A stretch of 64,000 nt of DNA from Oikopleura dioica (taxonomy: Eukaryota; Chordata; Appendicularia; Copelata; Oikopleuridae). A program made the position numbers and the translations under genes. The notes below the pieces were generated by a model. It saw only the letters and a list, made by a program, of their open reading frames with translations, did not search any database and had not been told where the DNA came from. The stretch lies in assembly GCA_907165135.1 (NCBI GenBank), contig OU015567.1, positions 1,741,001-1,805,000 on the forward strand, read 5' to 3'. Below are positions 53,796 through 64,000 of this stretch, piece after piece (the stretch's first letter is position 1; each line of letters starts with the position of its first letter).

Positions 53796-54508
53796 ATTAT
53801 GGGTAGGCTTACCGCGGCTAAAAGCTATTTTCCAGGTTCTTTTGAAAAATCTCACCAAACTACGAATACATATACTTCAAGACACGCTTGGAAAAGTTGA
53901 TCAATTAGATTTTTCAAAATGGATCTTCTTGTTGCTTTTTTTGACCGATTTTTGTGGAGAAAATTTGCACTCATATCAGTTGAAGCCAATTTTGAGCACC
54001 TGCTAGTTTGATTTTGATAATTGTGTGCATACCAAGTGAAAGTTGAGGTCAGCCTGAATCGATAGAGCCAAAAAAATTTTATGCCAACTTAGTTTTTCAC
54101 ACTTTCCCAGGGCTCCAAAGTTGACCAAGACTGTCAGATCTGAAATTTCAGAAATCTCAACTTCTGATATAGGCGTGCTATGATGACGTTCTATAGCTTA
54201 AATGAAAGCTCATGATTCACTTGATTCAATTAAGCGGTATTTTTTCAACCAGCCGGTCATTCTCGCGGTTCATCGCGGTTCACTTGGATTTTCGCATACT
54301 TTCACGTTGATACCAAATCTTATCTAATAAAAACTCGGCCAGTTAATGGCCACTTAGAGTCAACTTTGGTCAAATTCGGCCGGAGGACCCCCGGACGACC
54401 TCCCTGATGGAAGACCATCCGCTGGAAGACCAATATTAAGATATTCAATAAATGGCCGCGCTCGGCCAGTAAATGGCCACATATGGCCAACATTGGTCTA
54501 GTTCGGCC

Positions 54509-57444
54509 AATCAGAGTCAGGGCGAAGCCGACCCGAAGGGGAGGCCAAGCCCGATTTCTCTTTTCAATCAGTGTCAGGGCGAAGCCGACCCGAAGGGGAG
54601 GCCACGCCCGTTTATTCGTTTCAATCAGAGTCAGGGCGAAGCCGACCCGAAGGGGAGGCCACGCCCGATTATTCTTTTCAATCAGAGTCAGGGCGAAGCC
54701 GACCCGAAGGGGAGGCCAAGCCCGATTATTCTTTTCAATCAGAGTCAGGGCGAAGCCGACCCGAAGGGGAGGCCACGCCCGATTATACTTTTCAATCAGA
54801 GACAGGGCGAAGTCGAACCGAAGGGGGGGCCACGCCCGTTTATTCTTTTAAACCAGTGTCAGGGCGAAGCCGACCCGAATGGGAGGCCAAGCCTGATTAT
54901 TCTTTTCAATCAGAGTCAGGGCGAAGCCGACCCGAAGGGAAGGCCACGCCCGATAATTCTTTTCAATCAGAGTCAGGGCGAAGCCGACCCGAAGGGGAGG
55001 CCACGCCCGATTATACTTTTCAATCAGAGACAGGGCGAGGCCGACCCGAAGGGGAGGCCACGCCCGATTATTCTTTTAAACCAGTGTCAGGGCGAAGCCG
55101 ACCCGAAGGGGAGGCCAAGCCCGATTTCTCTTTTCAATCAGAGTCAGGGCGAAGCCGACCGGAAGGGGAGGCCACGCCCGATTATTCTTTTCAATCAGAG
55201 TCAGGGCGAAGCCGACCCGAAGGGGAGGCCACGCCCGTTTATTCTTTTCAATCAGAGTCAGGGCGAAGCCGACCCGAAGGGGAGGCCACGCCCGTTTATT
55301 CTTTTCAATCAGAGTCAGAGCGAAGCCGACCCGAAGGGGAGGCCACGCCCGATTATTCTTTTAATCAGAGTCAGGGCGAAGCCGACCCGAAGGGAAGGCC
55401 ACGCCCGATAATTCTTTTCAATCAGAGTCAGGGCGAAGCCGACCCGAAGGGGAGGCCACGCCCGATTATACTTTTCAATCAGAGACAGGGCGAGGCCGAC
55501 CCGAAGGGGAGGCCACGCCCGATTATTCTTTTCAATCAGAGTCAGGGCGAAGCCGACCCGAAGGGGAGGCCACGCCCGATTATTCTTTTCAATCAGAGTC
55601 AGGGCGAAGTCGACCCGAAGGGGAGGCCACGCCCGGTTATTCTTTTAAACCAGTGTCAGGGCGAAGCCGACCCGAAGGGGAGGCCAAGCCCGATTTCTCT
55701 TTTCAATCAGAGTCAGGGCGAAGCCGACCGGAAGGGGAGGCCACGCCCGATTATTCTTTTCAATCAGAGTCAGGGCGAAGCCGACCCGAAGGGGAGGCCA
55801 CGCCCGTTTATTCTTTTCAATCAGAGTCAGGGCGAAGCCGACCCGAAGGGGAGGCCACGCCCGTTTATTCTTTTCAATCAGAGTCAGAGCGAAGCCGACC
55901 CGAAGGGGAGGCCACGCCCGATTATTCTTTTAATCAGAGTCAGGGCGAAGCCGACCCGAAGGGAAGGCCACGCCCGATAATTCTTTTCAATCAGAGTCAG
56001 GGCGAAGCCGACCCGAAGGGGAGGCCACGCCCGATTATACTTTTCAATCAGAGACAGGGCGAGGCCGACCCGAAGGGGAGGCCACGCCCGATTATTCTTT
56101 TCAAGCAGAGTCAGGGCGAAGCCGACCCGAAGGGGAGGCCACGCCCGATTATTCTTTTCAATCAGAGTCAGGGCGAAGTCGACCCGAAGGGGAGGCCACG
56201 CCCGTTTATTCTTTTAAACCAGTGTCAGGGCGAAGCCGACCCGAAGGGGAGGCCACGCCCGATTATTCTTTTCAATCAGAGTCAGGGCGAAGCCGACCCG
56301 AAGGGGAGGCCACGCCCGTTTATTCTTTTCAATCAGAGTCAGGGCGAAGCCGACCCGAAGGGGAGGCCAGGCCCGATTATACTTTTCAATCAGAGACAGG
56401 GCGAGGCCGACCCGAAGGGGAGGCCACGGCCGTTTATTCTTTTCAATCAGAGTCAGGGCGAAGCCGACCCGAAGGGGAGGCCAAGCCCGATTTCTCTTTT
56501 CAATCAGAGTCAGGGCGAAGCCGATCCGAAGGGAGGCCACGCCCGATTATTCTTTGAATCAGAGTCATGGCGAAGCCAACCCGAAGGGAAGGCCACGCCC
56601 GATTATTCTTTTCAATCAGAGTCAGGGCGAAGCCGACCCGAAGGGGAGGCCACGCCCGATTATTCTTTTCAATCAGAGTCATGGCGAAGCCGACCCGAAG
56701 GGGAGGCCACGCCCGATTATTCTCTTCAATCAGAGTCATGGCGAAGCCGACCCGAAGGGGAGGCCACGCCCGATTATTCTTTTCAATCAGAGTCAGGGCG
56801 AAGCCGACCCGAAGGGGAGGCCACGCCCGATTATTCTTTTCAATCAGAGTCAGGGCGAAGCCGACCCGAAGGGGAGGCCACGCCCGATTATTCTTTTCAA
56901 TCAGAGTCATGGCGAAGCCGACCCGAAGGGGAGGCCACGCCCGATTATTCTCTTCAATCAGAGTCATGGCGAAGCCGACCCGAAGGGGAGGCCACGCCCG
57001 ATTTCTCTTTTCAATCAGAGTCAGGGCGAAGCCGACCCGAAGGGGAGGCCACGCCCGATTATTCTTTTCAATCAGAGTCATGGCGAAGCCGACCCGAAGG
57101 GGAGGCCACGCCCGATTATTCTTTTCAATCAGAGTCAGGGCGAAGCCGACCCGAAGGGGAGGCCACGCCCGATTATTCTTTTCAATCAGAGTCATGGCGA
57201 AGCCGACCCGAAGGGGAGGCCACGCCCGATTATTCTTTTCAATCAGAGTCAGGGCGAAGCCGACCCGAAGGGGAGGCCACGCCCGATTATTCTTTTCAAT
57301 CAGAGTCATGGCGAAGCCGACCCGAAGGGGAGGCCACGCCCGATTATTCTTTTCAATCAGAGTCAGGGCGAAGCCGACCCGAAGGGGAGGCCACGCCCGT
57401 TCATTTTTTTAAACCAGTGTAAGTGCGGAGCCGACCCGAAGCGA
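54509..57444 (+). repeat. Left array of a 57-bp tandem repeat, about 51 units
   Basis: The unit core reads AATCAGAGTCAGGGCGAAGC followed by CGACCCGAAGGGGAGGCCAC. Because 57 is a multiple of three and the unit lacks stops in several frames, long ORFs (up to about 589 codons) appear on both strands. They are by-products of the repeat. Variants include a TTAAACCAGTGTCAGGG unit. A block of ten units starting near 55082 is repeated from near 55653, so the array grew partly by unequal exchange of larger blocks. Confidence 0.93.
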
Positions 57445-58989
57445 CTCTGACTGACAAGAATAATCGGGCGTGGCCTCCCTTCGGGACGGCTTCGCCCTGA
57501 CTCTGATTGAAAAGAATAATCCGGCTTGGCCTCCCTTCGGGTCGGCTTCGCCCTGACTCTGATTGAAAAGAATTATCGGGCGTGGCCTCCCCTTCGGGTC
57601 GGCTTCGCCCTGACTCTGATTAAAAGAATAATCGGGCGTGGCCTCCCCTTCGGGTCGGCTTCGCCCTGACTCTGATTGAAAAGAGAAATCGGGCGTGGCC
57701 TCCCCTTCGGGTCGGCTTCGCCCTGACACTGGTTTAAAAGAATAAACGGGCTTGGCCTCCCCTTCAGGTCGGCTTCGCCATGACTCTGATTGAAAAGAAT
57801 AATCGGGCTTGGCCTCCCCTTCGGGTCGGCTTCGCCCTGACTCTGATTGAAAAGAATTATCGGGCGTGGCCTTCCCTTCGGGTCGGCTTTGCCCTGACTC
57901 TGATTGAAAAGAATAATCGGGCGTGGCCTCCCCTTCGGGTCGGCTTCGCTCTGACTCTGATTGAAAAGAATAAACGGGCGTGGCCTCCCCTTCGGGTCGG
58001 CTTCGCCCTGACTCTGATTGAAAAGAATAATCGGGCGTGGCCTCCCCTTCCGGTCGGCTTCGCCCTGACTCTGATTGAAAAAAGAAATCGGGCTTGGCCT
58101 CCCCTTCGGGTCGGCTTCGCCCTGACACTGGTTTAAAAGAATAAACGGGCGTGGCCTCCCCTTCGGGTCGACTTCGCCCTGACTCTGATTGAAAAGAATT
58201 ATCGGGCGTGGCCTCCCCTTCGGGTTGGCTTCGCCCTGACTCTGATTGAAAAGAATAATCGGGCCTGGCCTCCCCTTCGGGTCGGCTTCGCCCTGACTCT
58301 GATTGAAAAGAATAAACGGCCGTGGCCTCCCCTTCGGGTCGGCCTCGCCCTGTCTCAGATTGAAAAGTATAATCGGGCCTGGCCTCCCCTTCGGGTCGGC
58401 TTCGCCCTGACTCTGATTGAAAAGAATAATCGGGCGTGGCCTCCCCTTCGGGTCGGCTTCGCCCTGACTCTGATTGAAAAGAATAATCGGGCGTGGCCTC
58501 CCCTTCGGGTCGGCTTCGCCCTGACTCTGATTGAAAAGAATAATAGGGCGTGGCCTCCCCTTCGGGTCGGCTTCGCCCTGACTCTGATTGAAAAGAATAA
58601 TCGGGCTTGGCCTCCCATTCGGGTCGGCTTCGCCCTGACACTGGTTTAAAAGAATAAACGGGCGTGGCCTCCCCTTCGGTTCGACTTCGCCCTGACTCTG
58701 ATTGAAAAGAATAATCAGGCGTGGCCTCCCCTTCGGGTCGGCTTCGCCCTGACTCTGATTGAAAAGAATAATCGGGCTTGGCCTCCCCTTCGGGTCGGCT
58801 TCGCCCTGACTCTGATTGAAAAGAATAATCGGGCGTGGCCTCCCCTTCGGGTCGGCTTCGCCCTGACTCTGATTGAAAAGAATAAACGGGCGTGGCCTCC
58901 CCTTCGGGTCGGCTTCGCCCTGACTCTGATTGAAAAGAGAAATCGGGCTTGGCCTCCCCTTCGGGTCGGCTTCGCCCTGACTCTGATTG
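57445..58989 (-). repeat. Right array of the 57-bp repeat in inverted orientation, about 27 units
   Basis: It carries the same unit as the left array in reverse complement, running to the right arm. Long ORFs here are also by-products. The copy number differs from the left array (about 27 against 51), so the two arms have expanded independently. Confidence 0.92.
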
Positions 58990-59700
58990 GCCGAACTAGA
59001 CCAATGTTGGCCATATGTGGCCATTAACTGGCCGAGCGCGGCCATTTATTGAATATTTTAATATTGGTCTTCCAGCGGATGGTCTTCCACCAGGGAGGTC
59101 CTCCGGGGGTCCTCCGGCCGAATTTGACCAAAGTTGATTCTAAGTGGCCATTAACTGGCCGAGTTTTTATTAGATAAGATTTGGTATCAACGTGAAAGTA
59201 TGCGAAAATCCAAGTGAACCGCGATTAACCGCGAGAATGACCGGCTGGTTGAAAAAATACCGCCCCATTGAATCAAGTGAATCATGAGCTTTCATTTAAG
59301 CTATAGAACGTCATCATAGCACGCCTATAACAGAAGTTGAGATTTCTGAAATTTCAGTTCTGACAGTCTTGGTCAACTTTGGAGCCCTTGGAAAGTGTGA
59401 AAAACTAAGTTGGCATAAAATTTTTTTGGCTCTATCGATTCAGGCTGACCTCAACTTTCACTTGGTATGCACACAATTATCAAAATCAAACTAGCAGGTG
59501 CTCAAAATTGGCTTCAACTGATATGAGTGCAAATTTTCTCCACAAAAATCGGTCAAAAAAAGCAACAAGAAGATCCATTTTGAAAAATCTAATTGATCAA
59601 CTTTTCCAAGCGTGTCTTGAAGTATATGTATTCGTAGTTTGGTGAGATTTTTCAAGAGAACTTGGAAAATAGAAAATGCCGCGGTAAGCCTAATTATGGG

Positions 59701-61661
59701 GTACTAAATCAATCAATGGAGACGCAGAAACGAAGCTCTTTTCATTTAATTATCATTTATCGACATTTTTAGCGCCTAATTCAATTAACGGTCCATAGGG
59801 TTTAAAAGTTATCAAAACAACTTTGAGCGAAAATGACTTTTCTTAGTATTTTAATCAGAATAGACTGATTAGTTTTTTCGTGATTTTGTTAGAGCGACAA
59901 ATTCATAAAAGAAGAACAAAAAGCTGTATTTTACTCATTACAATCATCAATCATTCGTCGGTCTTGTAGAGTCTACAATGTAGACAACTGTGTTTATACA
60001 TGTTAAATTTAACATAATAATTCATGTGCAATTAATTATAAGATAAAAGTTCATTTTCGGGAAATTCCGAATGCGGTTTATAAAATGGGCCAAAAAACCG
60101 ATTTGGAACGCAGCCGCTCGCCACCCTGAACAAGACGATAGATAAACAAAATGCGGATGAGTTTATACTTGATTAAAAAAGTTAAAATAAAAGTAAAATT
60201 GAACCAGGAAGTTTAAACACGTGTTATTGTTGATAAAGATCCTTGGCAGTTAGACTGGGTCTAAATCCGCTTCCTTAAATTACTAGAATGATAGCCAAGT
60301 GTATTGTGACACAGTACTCATTCGGAGAAGGTAGGAGACTCTACTTTACAAGAAGTTCATTTCACGTAAAAATAAATCTTCTCTGTAATTGATGTTTTGA
60401 GGTTGGCATCGGACGGACTTTTGCAATATTCGATTGATATCCAATAAAGATCACAAATTTAATAAACAGTCGTTTCTTAAAACAGCCGGAAGAAGCAAAA
60501 ACACTCTCTCTGATAAAATTTACAAACAAAACATAGCCGTTATTCAGACAATATATTACTTTGCAGTTCCTTCATCGGAAGATTTTTTCAAGAATGAAAA
60601 TAAATTTTATAATTCTTGATATTTCATAATCAGGAAAAAGCTTTGGAAAAGAGCCACGATGATTTAGTTTAAGGGTATCCTCTCCGAAATGGTAATATTT
60701 TTTTCTTAATTTTACCTTTGCAATTGTCTCGCACAATTTCAGCTTTTTCCAGATTGATGTTTTACAAATGAAACCAATGATTGTATCATTATCAAAGCCC
60801 TCTCATGTTCCGCCAGGCAAACTTTTCCCTTTTCTAAAAGTTTCTTGATAAATTCTGGTTAGAAATTGAAGCTAAAGAAGTTTAAACTTTGCGTAATCTT
60901 CTGCTTATCTTAATCCTGCGGATGATGCTGAATTCGAGAGACGGACTGGTGACACGTTTCCTCATACTATCTTTATGAAATTAATCTTGGCCTCTTGAGT
61001 CAAGAGTCTTGACTGCGTTTTTCGGCCACCGGACGATAAGATAAATTGTGCCTGGATCGAAAACTATTTTGATCCAGGACTAAAATTTTCACTCCAAAAA
61101 ATTTCATCGTTGGCTTTGTTGACGTTGTTACCGTTGTTGCCATTCTCAGGTTCAACATTTCCGGTTCACTCTGATAAATCAAATGACTGGTAGACTCTTT
61201 CAATCGTCTGATATTTTAAGGAATTAAATGTATCTTATCAGAAGCGCATAAATGGGCGAATCGGATAGATAGCGAGTTGGTTCACTATGTTTTTATCCAT
61301 ATTTATGCGTTAAATCTTTTTGTCCACTGATTTATACGTACATACAATCTTTAACTGTATGTTTTCTTGAAAAATTGGGAGCTTTGAAAACTTGAAGTCT
61401 TGGATTCTGGGGACTTACAAGAGTATTCAAGGGCTTGTAAATAACTGAACAATTGAAAGAAATCTAATTAACTTGTTTACCAAGCATTTGTTGCTAATAT
61501 TTTTGGTACAGACTTGATACGGTCATTTCTTGGATAAAATTTAATAAACACAACAGAACAGTTATTTTCAGTACTTCCAATGCTATTTCCTCTTCGGAAG
61601 TTCTTACAGGGATAAAAATAAACTCATATTTCATCTTCGATCAACAGGAAGGATATTCATT
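59701..61661. other. Gene-poor AT-rich region
   Basis: Nearly 2 kb with only short ORFs (for example 60434-60619 on +, 61000-61203 on -), none with splice or domain support. I see no tRNA cloverleaf by eye, but a tRNA or snRNA scan was not possible. Confidence 0.4.
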
Positions 61662-62500
61662 TAGTCTGCAGTTTTCTTCGACTTCTTCTTTTTCGACTTC
61701 TTTGTTTTATCTGATGCTTTTCCTCCCTTCCCCTTGGATTTTTTCTTGTTGCCACTTTTCTTGTCGCCGATTCCGACTTTATTTTTCCACCGCTGGCCGT
61801 ACTTGTCCATCAGTTCTTCACGAACCTACAGATTTCTCTTAGCAAATATTATATGTGACATATAGAAAGCAAAAATATAAAAAAAAAATTGAGCGCTGTC
61901 CAAAAATATCAATTGCAGTCACCTTTTCCCGCTTTACAGCTTGTTTTATTCGTTCAGCTTTATTGACAACCATGTTTCCAGCCTTTTTCCACCTAAGATG
62001 ACTTTTCAAAAAGACTTTCCATTTGAATATTTTACTTTGCTTTGGGATCGAAGTTCTTCTTCTTCATCGTCGCAAAGACATCACCATTGTCATCGTCATC
62101 AAAATCCTTGTTTTTGGTGAAATAAATGAACTTGGAACGTGGAATTGAACGTTGAAAACTGCTTATTCTTTGATTCCCTTATCAATATCCGTATATACAC
62201 TTCCTTCTTTATACTTTTTTCACCGCCCTTGAGCATTGTTACTTTGAGCACTTTCTTCCTGCTCATCAAAAAGTTGGATCGTGCCATCGCTCCCACTACT
62301 CCTCCTCTATTCGCTCCGGAAACAAACTCCTGGTCTGGAGATTCTACTCCGCAAATTGCCTCGCATCTGCAGCACTATTTGAAAAAAAAAATTAAAAGCG
62401 AAATCGTCAATAAAGAAGAACTCACGTGACAGCCCATTTGAAGTTTCTTCCTCTTTCTGAATCTGGCTTTTTCAAGACGGAATAGCCGCGATGATCAGCG
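61662..62500 (-). CDS. Lysine-rich C-terminal protein (5' end unresolved)
   Basis: Phase-consistent exons run from about 62500 to 62426 (GYSVLKKPDSERGRNFKWAV), 62366-62243 (CEAICGVESPDQEF, then ARSNFLMSRKKVLK), 62106-62036 (DFDDDDNGDVFATMKKK), 61992-61923 (KKAGNMVVNKAERIKQAVK) and 61825-61662. The last exon ends in a dense Lys/Ser/Gly tail containing KKSKKKKSKKTAD. Introns are GT-AG and mostly 86-136 nt. The acidic patch followed by a basic tail suggests nucleic-acid or membrane contact, but no domain is recognised. The first exon was not found: an in-frame stop lies just upstream with no clear acceptor. Confidence 0.5.
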
Positions 62501-64000
62501 GTTTAATAATTTAACTGATGATAGAAAAATATGGAAAATATTTAGTTATTCATGCTTCAAGTCGCAATCAAAGCAGAAAGGTTTTTGATTTGAATGAGCT
62601 TCCGCTTTTGATTATGGTTTTGATTACTTCTCAAAATTTACAAGAAAAAAAAGGGGAAGAATGAGTGTCTTTCATACTAGCAAGCCATTTTTCTTGTTCT
62701 TGAATTGATACGGTATCCTTGATACGGTAGGTGGAAGTTCAACCGTGGAACAAAATTAGAATAAAAGGCGAGCTAAGTGAGCAGCTTCTTTTTGAAGTAC
62801 TGTCAAAATTTGATGGCGGAAGCTGTGTTTATGGAACTTCTGTAGTGCACGTTGTAAAGCACGCTCCTGTTCTTGAAAAAAAATGAACAACCAGCGGCTT
62901 CTTCTTGAAGTTGAATTAATTTGATGGTGGAAGCTGTGTTTATGAGTATGTTTGGCATTTCAAATGATCTTTTTCTTTCAATCAGCAAAATAGCTAATTG
63001 AATTGTTGAATAAAACAAAGCATTATATAGTTTTGGAACTAAGTGGGGAGGGTTCAGCCGTTAAAAAACTACTTTTTTGTTTTCCCTAAACAAGTGAAAA
63101 GAATCTCAAGATGGAAGGAGAAATGTTTTTACTGAAAAATTCCCTTAAAAAAGATTGATTCTAGCGTGTTTTTTCGCTTGATTTTTACGCTTAACCTTTT
63201 CTAGGAATTATTGTTTATTGTCCGAGTCCTAGGCTCTTTTATGAGTTAAAAAATCGCCTCTAACAGAAAGCGAGAAATTCAAATTGAATCAGACTTTTGC
63301 CCCAGTGCTTCGGATTCGTGGTATATTGCGCTGTTTGGAAGCTAAAAGCTAACACAAACACCAAGGTCGTTAGAGAATAGAGGAGCCTTCTTTTCTTTTT
63401 CTGGCATTCATTATTATATAAAAAAACGTTGCGCGCCTGCGTCAAATTCAAACCCCGACCACAGGAAACATAGAGACACATAAACAGAAAAAAGAAGAGA
63501 GGGAAAATCCAACACTGAAGGAAAATGAAGCTTTTTGCTTCAGCTGTTTTCGCAGCGAATGGTGTTTTTGCGGGAAGATATCAAGGAAAGGAAGGGATTA
63601 GAAAAAGCATTGAAAAAAATTCGCGAAAAATGGGCATATAAAAATTTTATAATTATTAAGAAATGATTTTTTTTTCAAACTTCAAGAATAAATTTATCTT
63701 TCTGGGTAAAGGATCATTCCTTTGAGGACTTTTTTTGACAGGTTTATTATATTACGAGGTGTTCTGTTTTCCTCGCAAAATTGAATTATAGAAACTACAA
63801 ACAAAAGTTAGCCGACAATTCCCTTCACTCCGGCCCGTATTAGATTCAGAAGTCATTAGATTTAAGCTTTTCCGGGCGTTTCTGTTTAACAACCATATAA
63901 AAAACATCATAAAACGTGCCCATCTTAGATGGGCCATCTAGCCTTCGCGTAATTTTAACGATCATAAATAATAATTCAATAATAATCCAATCATCAGAGT
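62501..64000. other. Gene-poor right end with a diverged tandem duplication
   Basis: No supported gene. About 100 bp around 62788-62837 (CTTCTTTTTGAAG, then TTTGATGGCGGAAGCTGTGT) recurs at about 62898-62945 with a few changes, a local tandem duplication. Short minus-strand ORFs at 63260-63481 and 63752-63937 lack other evidence. Confidence 0.4.

Larger units (their letters stand above)
53804..59692. mobile_element. Giant foldback element with inverted 57-bp repeat arrays
   Basis: The 5.9-kb element is flanked by a perfect 8-bp duplication ATTATGGG (53796-53803 and 59693-59700). Its ends are TAGGCTTACCGCGGC and GCCGCGGTAAGCCTA. The outer arms (53804 to about 54508 and about 58990 to 59692, about 700 bp each) are near-perfect reverse complements. 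Between them, two arrays of a 57-bp unit point in opposite directions and meet near 57445. No transposase is encoded. Its first 10-11 terminal bases match MITE family A, so both may use one transposase. Confidence 0.93.

Noticed and set aside
54473-57450. Several very long ORFs on both strands (up to about 589 codons) encoding 19-residue repeats
   Set aside because: They arise because the 57-bp satellite unit is a multiple of three and lacks stops in several frames. They overlap one another on both strands and have no splice, start or domain evidence.
54509-58989. Regularly spaced repeats resembling a CRISPR array
   Set aside because: The repeats are head-to-tail 57-bp units with no unique spacers and lie inside a eukaryotic foldback transposon. 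There are no cas genes.
57409-59045. Long minus- and plus-strand repeat ORFs in the inverted array
   Set aside because: Same cause as for the left array: the unit is stop-free in multiple frames.
1-64000. Prokaryotic operon or phage interpretation
   Set aside because: Spliceosomal introns, poly(A) signals, LTR retrotransposon structure and metazoan-specific domains rule it out.

Overview
The window is eukaryotic nuclear DNA from a compact animal genome. Genes are split by very short introns (many 40-60 nt, one of 27 nt). Most are GT-AG, but at least two can only be joined in frame with GA-AG ends. Intergenic gaps are short, poly(A) signals overlap stop codons, and splice acceptors sit directly in front of start codons as in trans-spliced operons. 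The gene content is metazoan: a cordon-bleu-like WH2 protein, BRWD/PHIP, a MAGUK, ADRM1/Rpn13, SPRING, a caspase-like protein, and CUB, LDLa and lectin-like proteins. Together this best fits an appendicularian (larvacean) tunicate such as an Oikopleura relative. The assignment is an inference from gene architecture, not from a database match.

Layout. 2.4-6.9 kb (+): multi-exon cordon-bleu-like actin-nucleator gene with a phase-matched alternative last exon. 7.0-8.5 kb (-): coiled-coil gene with a MITE inside its first coding exon. 8.6-16.1 kb: Ty3/gypsy-type LTR retrotransposon with two 472-bp LTRs, a gag carrying a CCCH zinc finger, a pol reached through a UGA-CUA stop, and a third ORF of unknown function. 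16.8-17.4 kb (+): small coiled-coil gene. 18.2-22.1 kb: a beta-propeller-like gene and a CUB membrane protein (both -), and a small secreted peptide (+). 22.5-28.4 kb (-): BRWD/PHIP-like gene with one bromodomain. 29.3-32.1 kb: secreted and membrane proteins (lectin-like, short secreted peptide, LDLa/TSP1-like). 32.2-33.3 kb: two inverted-repeat elements. 33.5-45.3 kb (+): DUSP, SPRING, ADRM1, cyclin-like, FBXL2/20-like and MPP3/7-like MAGUK genes. SPRING and ADRM1 are only 64 bp apart. 45.9-50.6 kb (-): caspase-like gene lacking the catalytic histidine, coiled-coil gene, Cys-rich secreted protein. 52.0-53.4 kb (+): Thr-rich plus leucine-rich-repeat secreted protein. 53.8-59.7 kb: a 5.9-kb foldback element with opposed arrays of a 57-bp repeat. 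61.7-62.5 kb (-): Lys-rich protein. The rest is gene-poor.

The strongest theme is small inverted-repeat transposons inside genes. Seven elements have clear target-site duplications (TSDs): five of 8 bp, one of 9 bp, and one TA. Three of the 8-bp elements lie inside reading frames. In the cyclin-like and coiled-coil genes, removing the element plus one TSD copy restores an exact open frame across all exons. These are either fresh insertion alleles or, more interestingly, elements removed by splicing as new introns, as reported in the larvacean Fritillaria. The second theme is the caspase-like gene: its seven exons give a clean 281-codon frame with a caspase-family layout, but Phe replaces the catalytic His.
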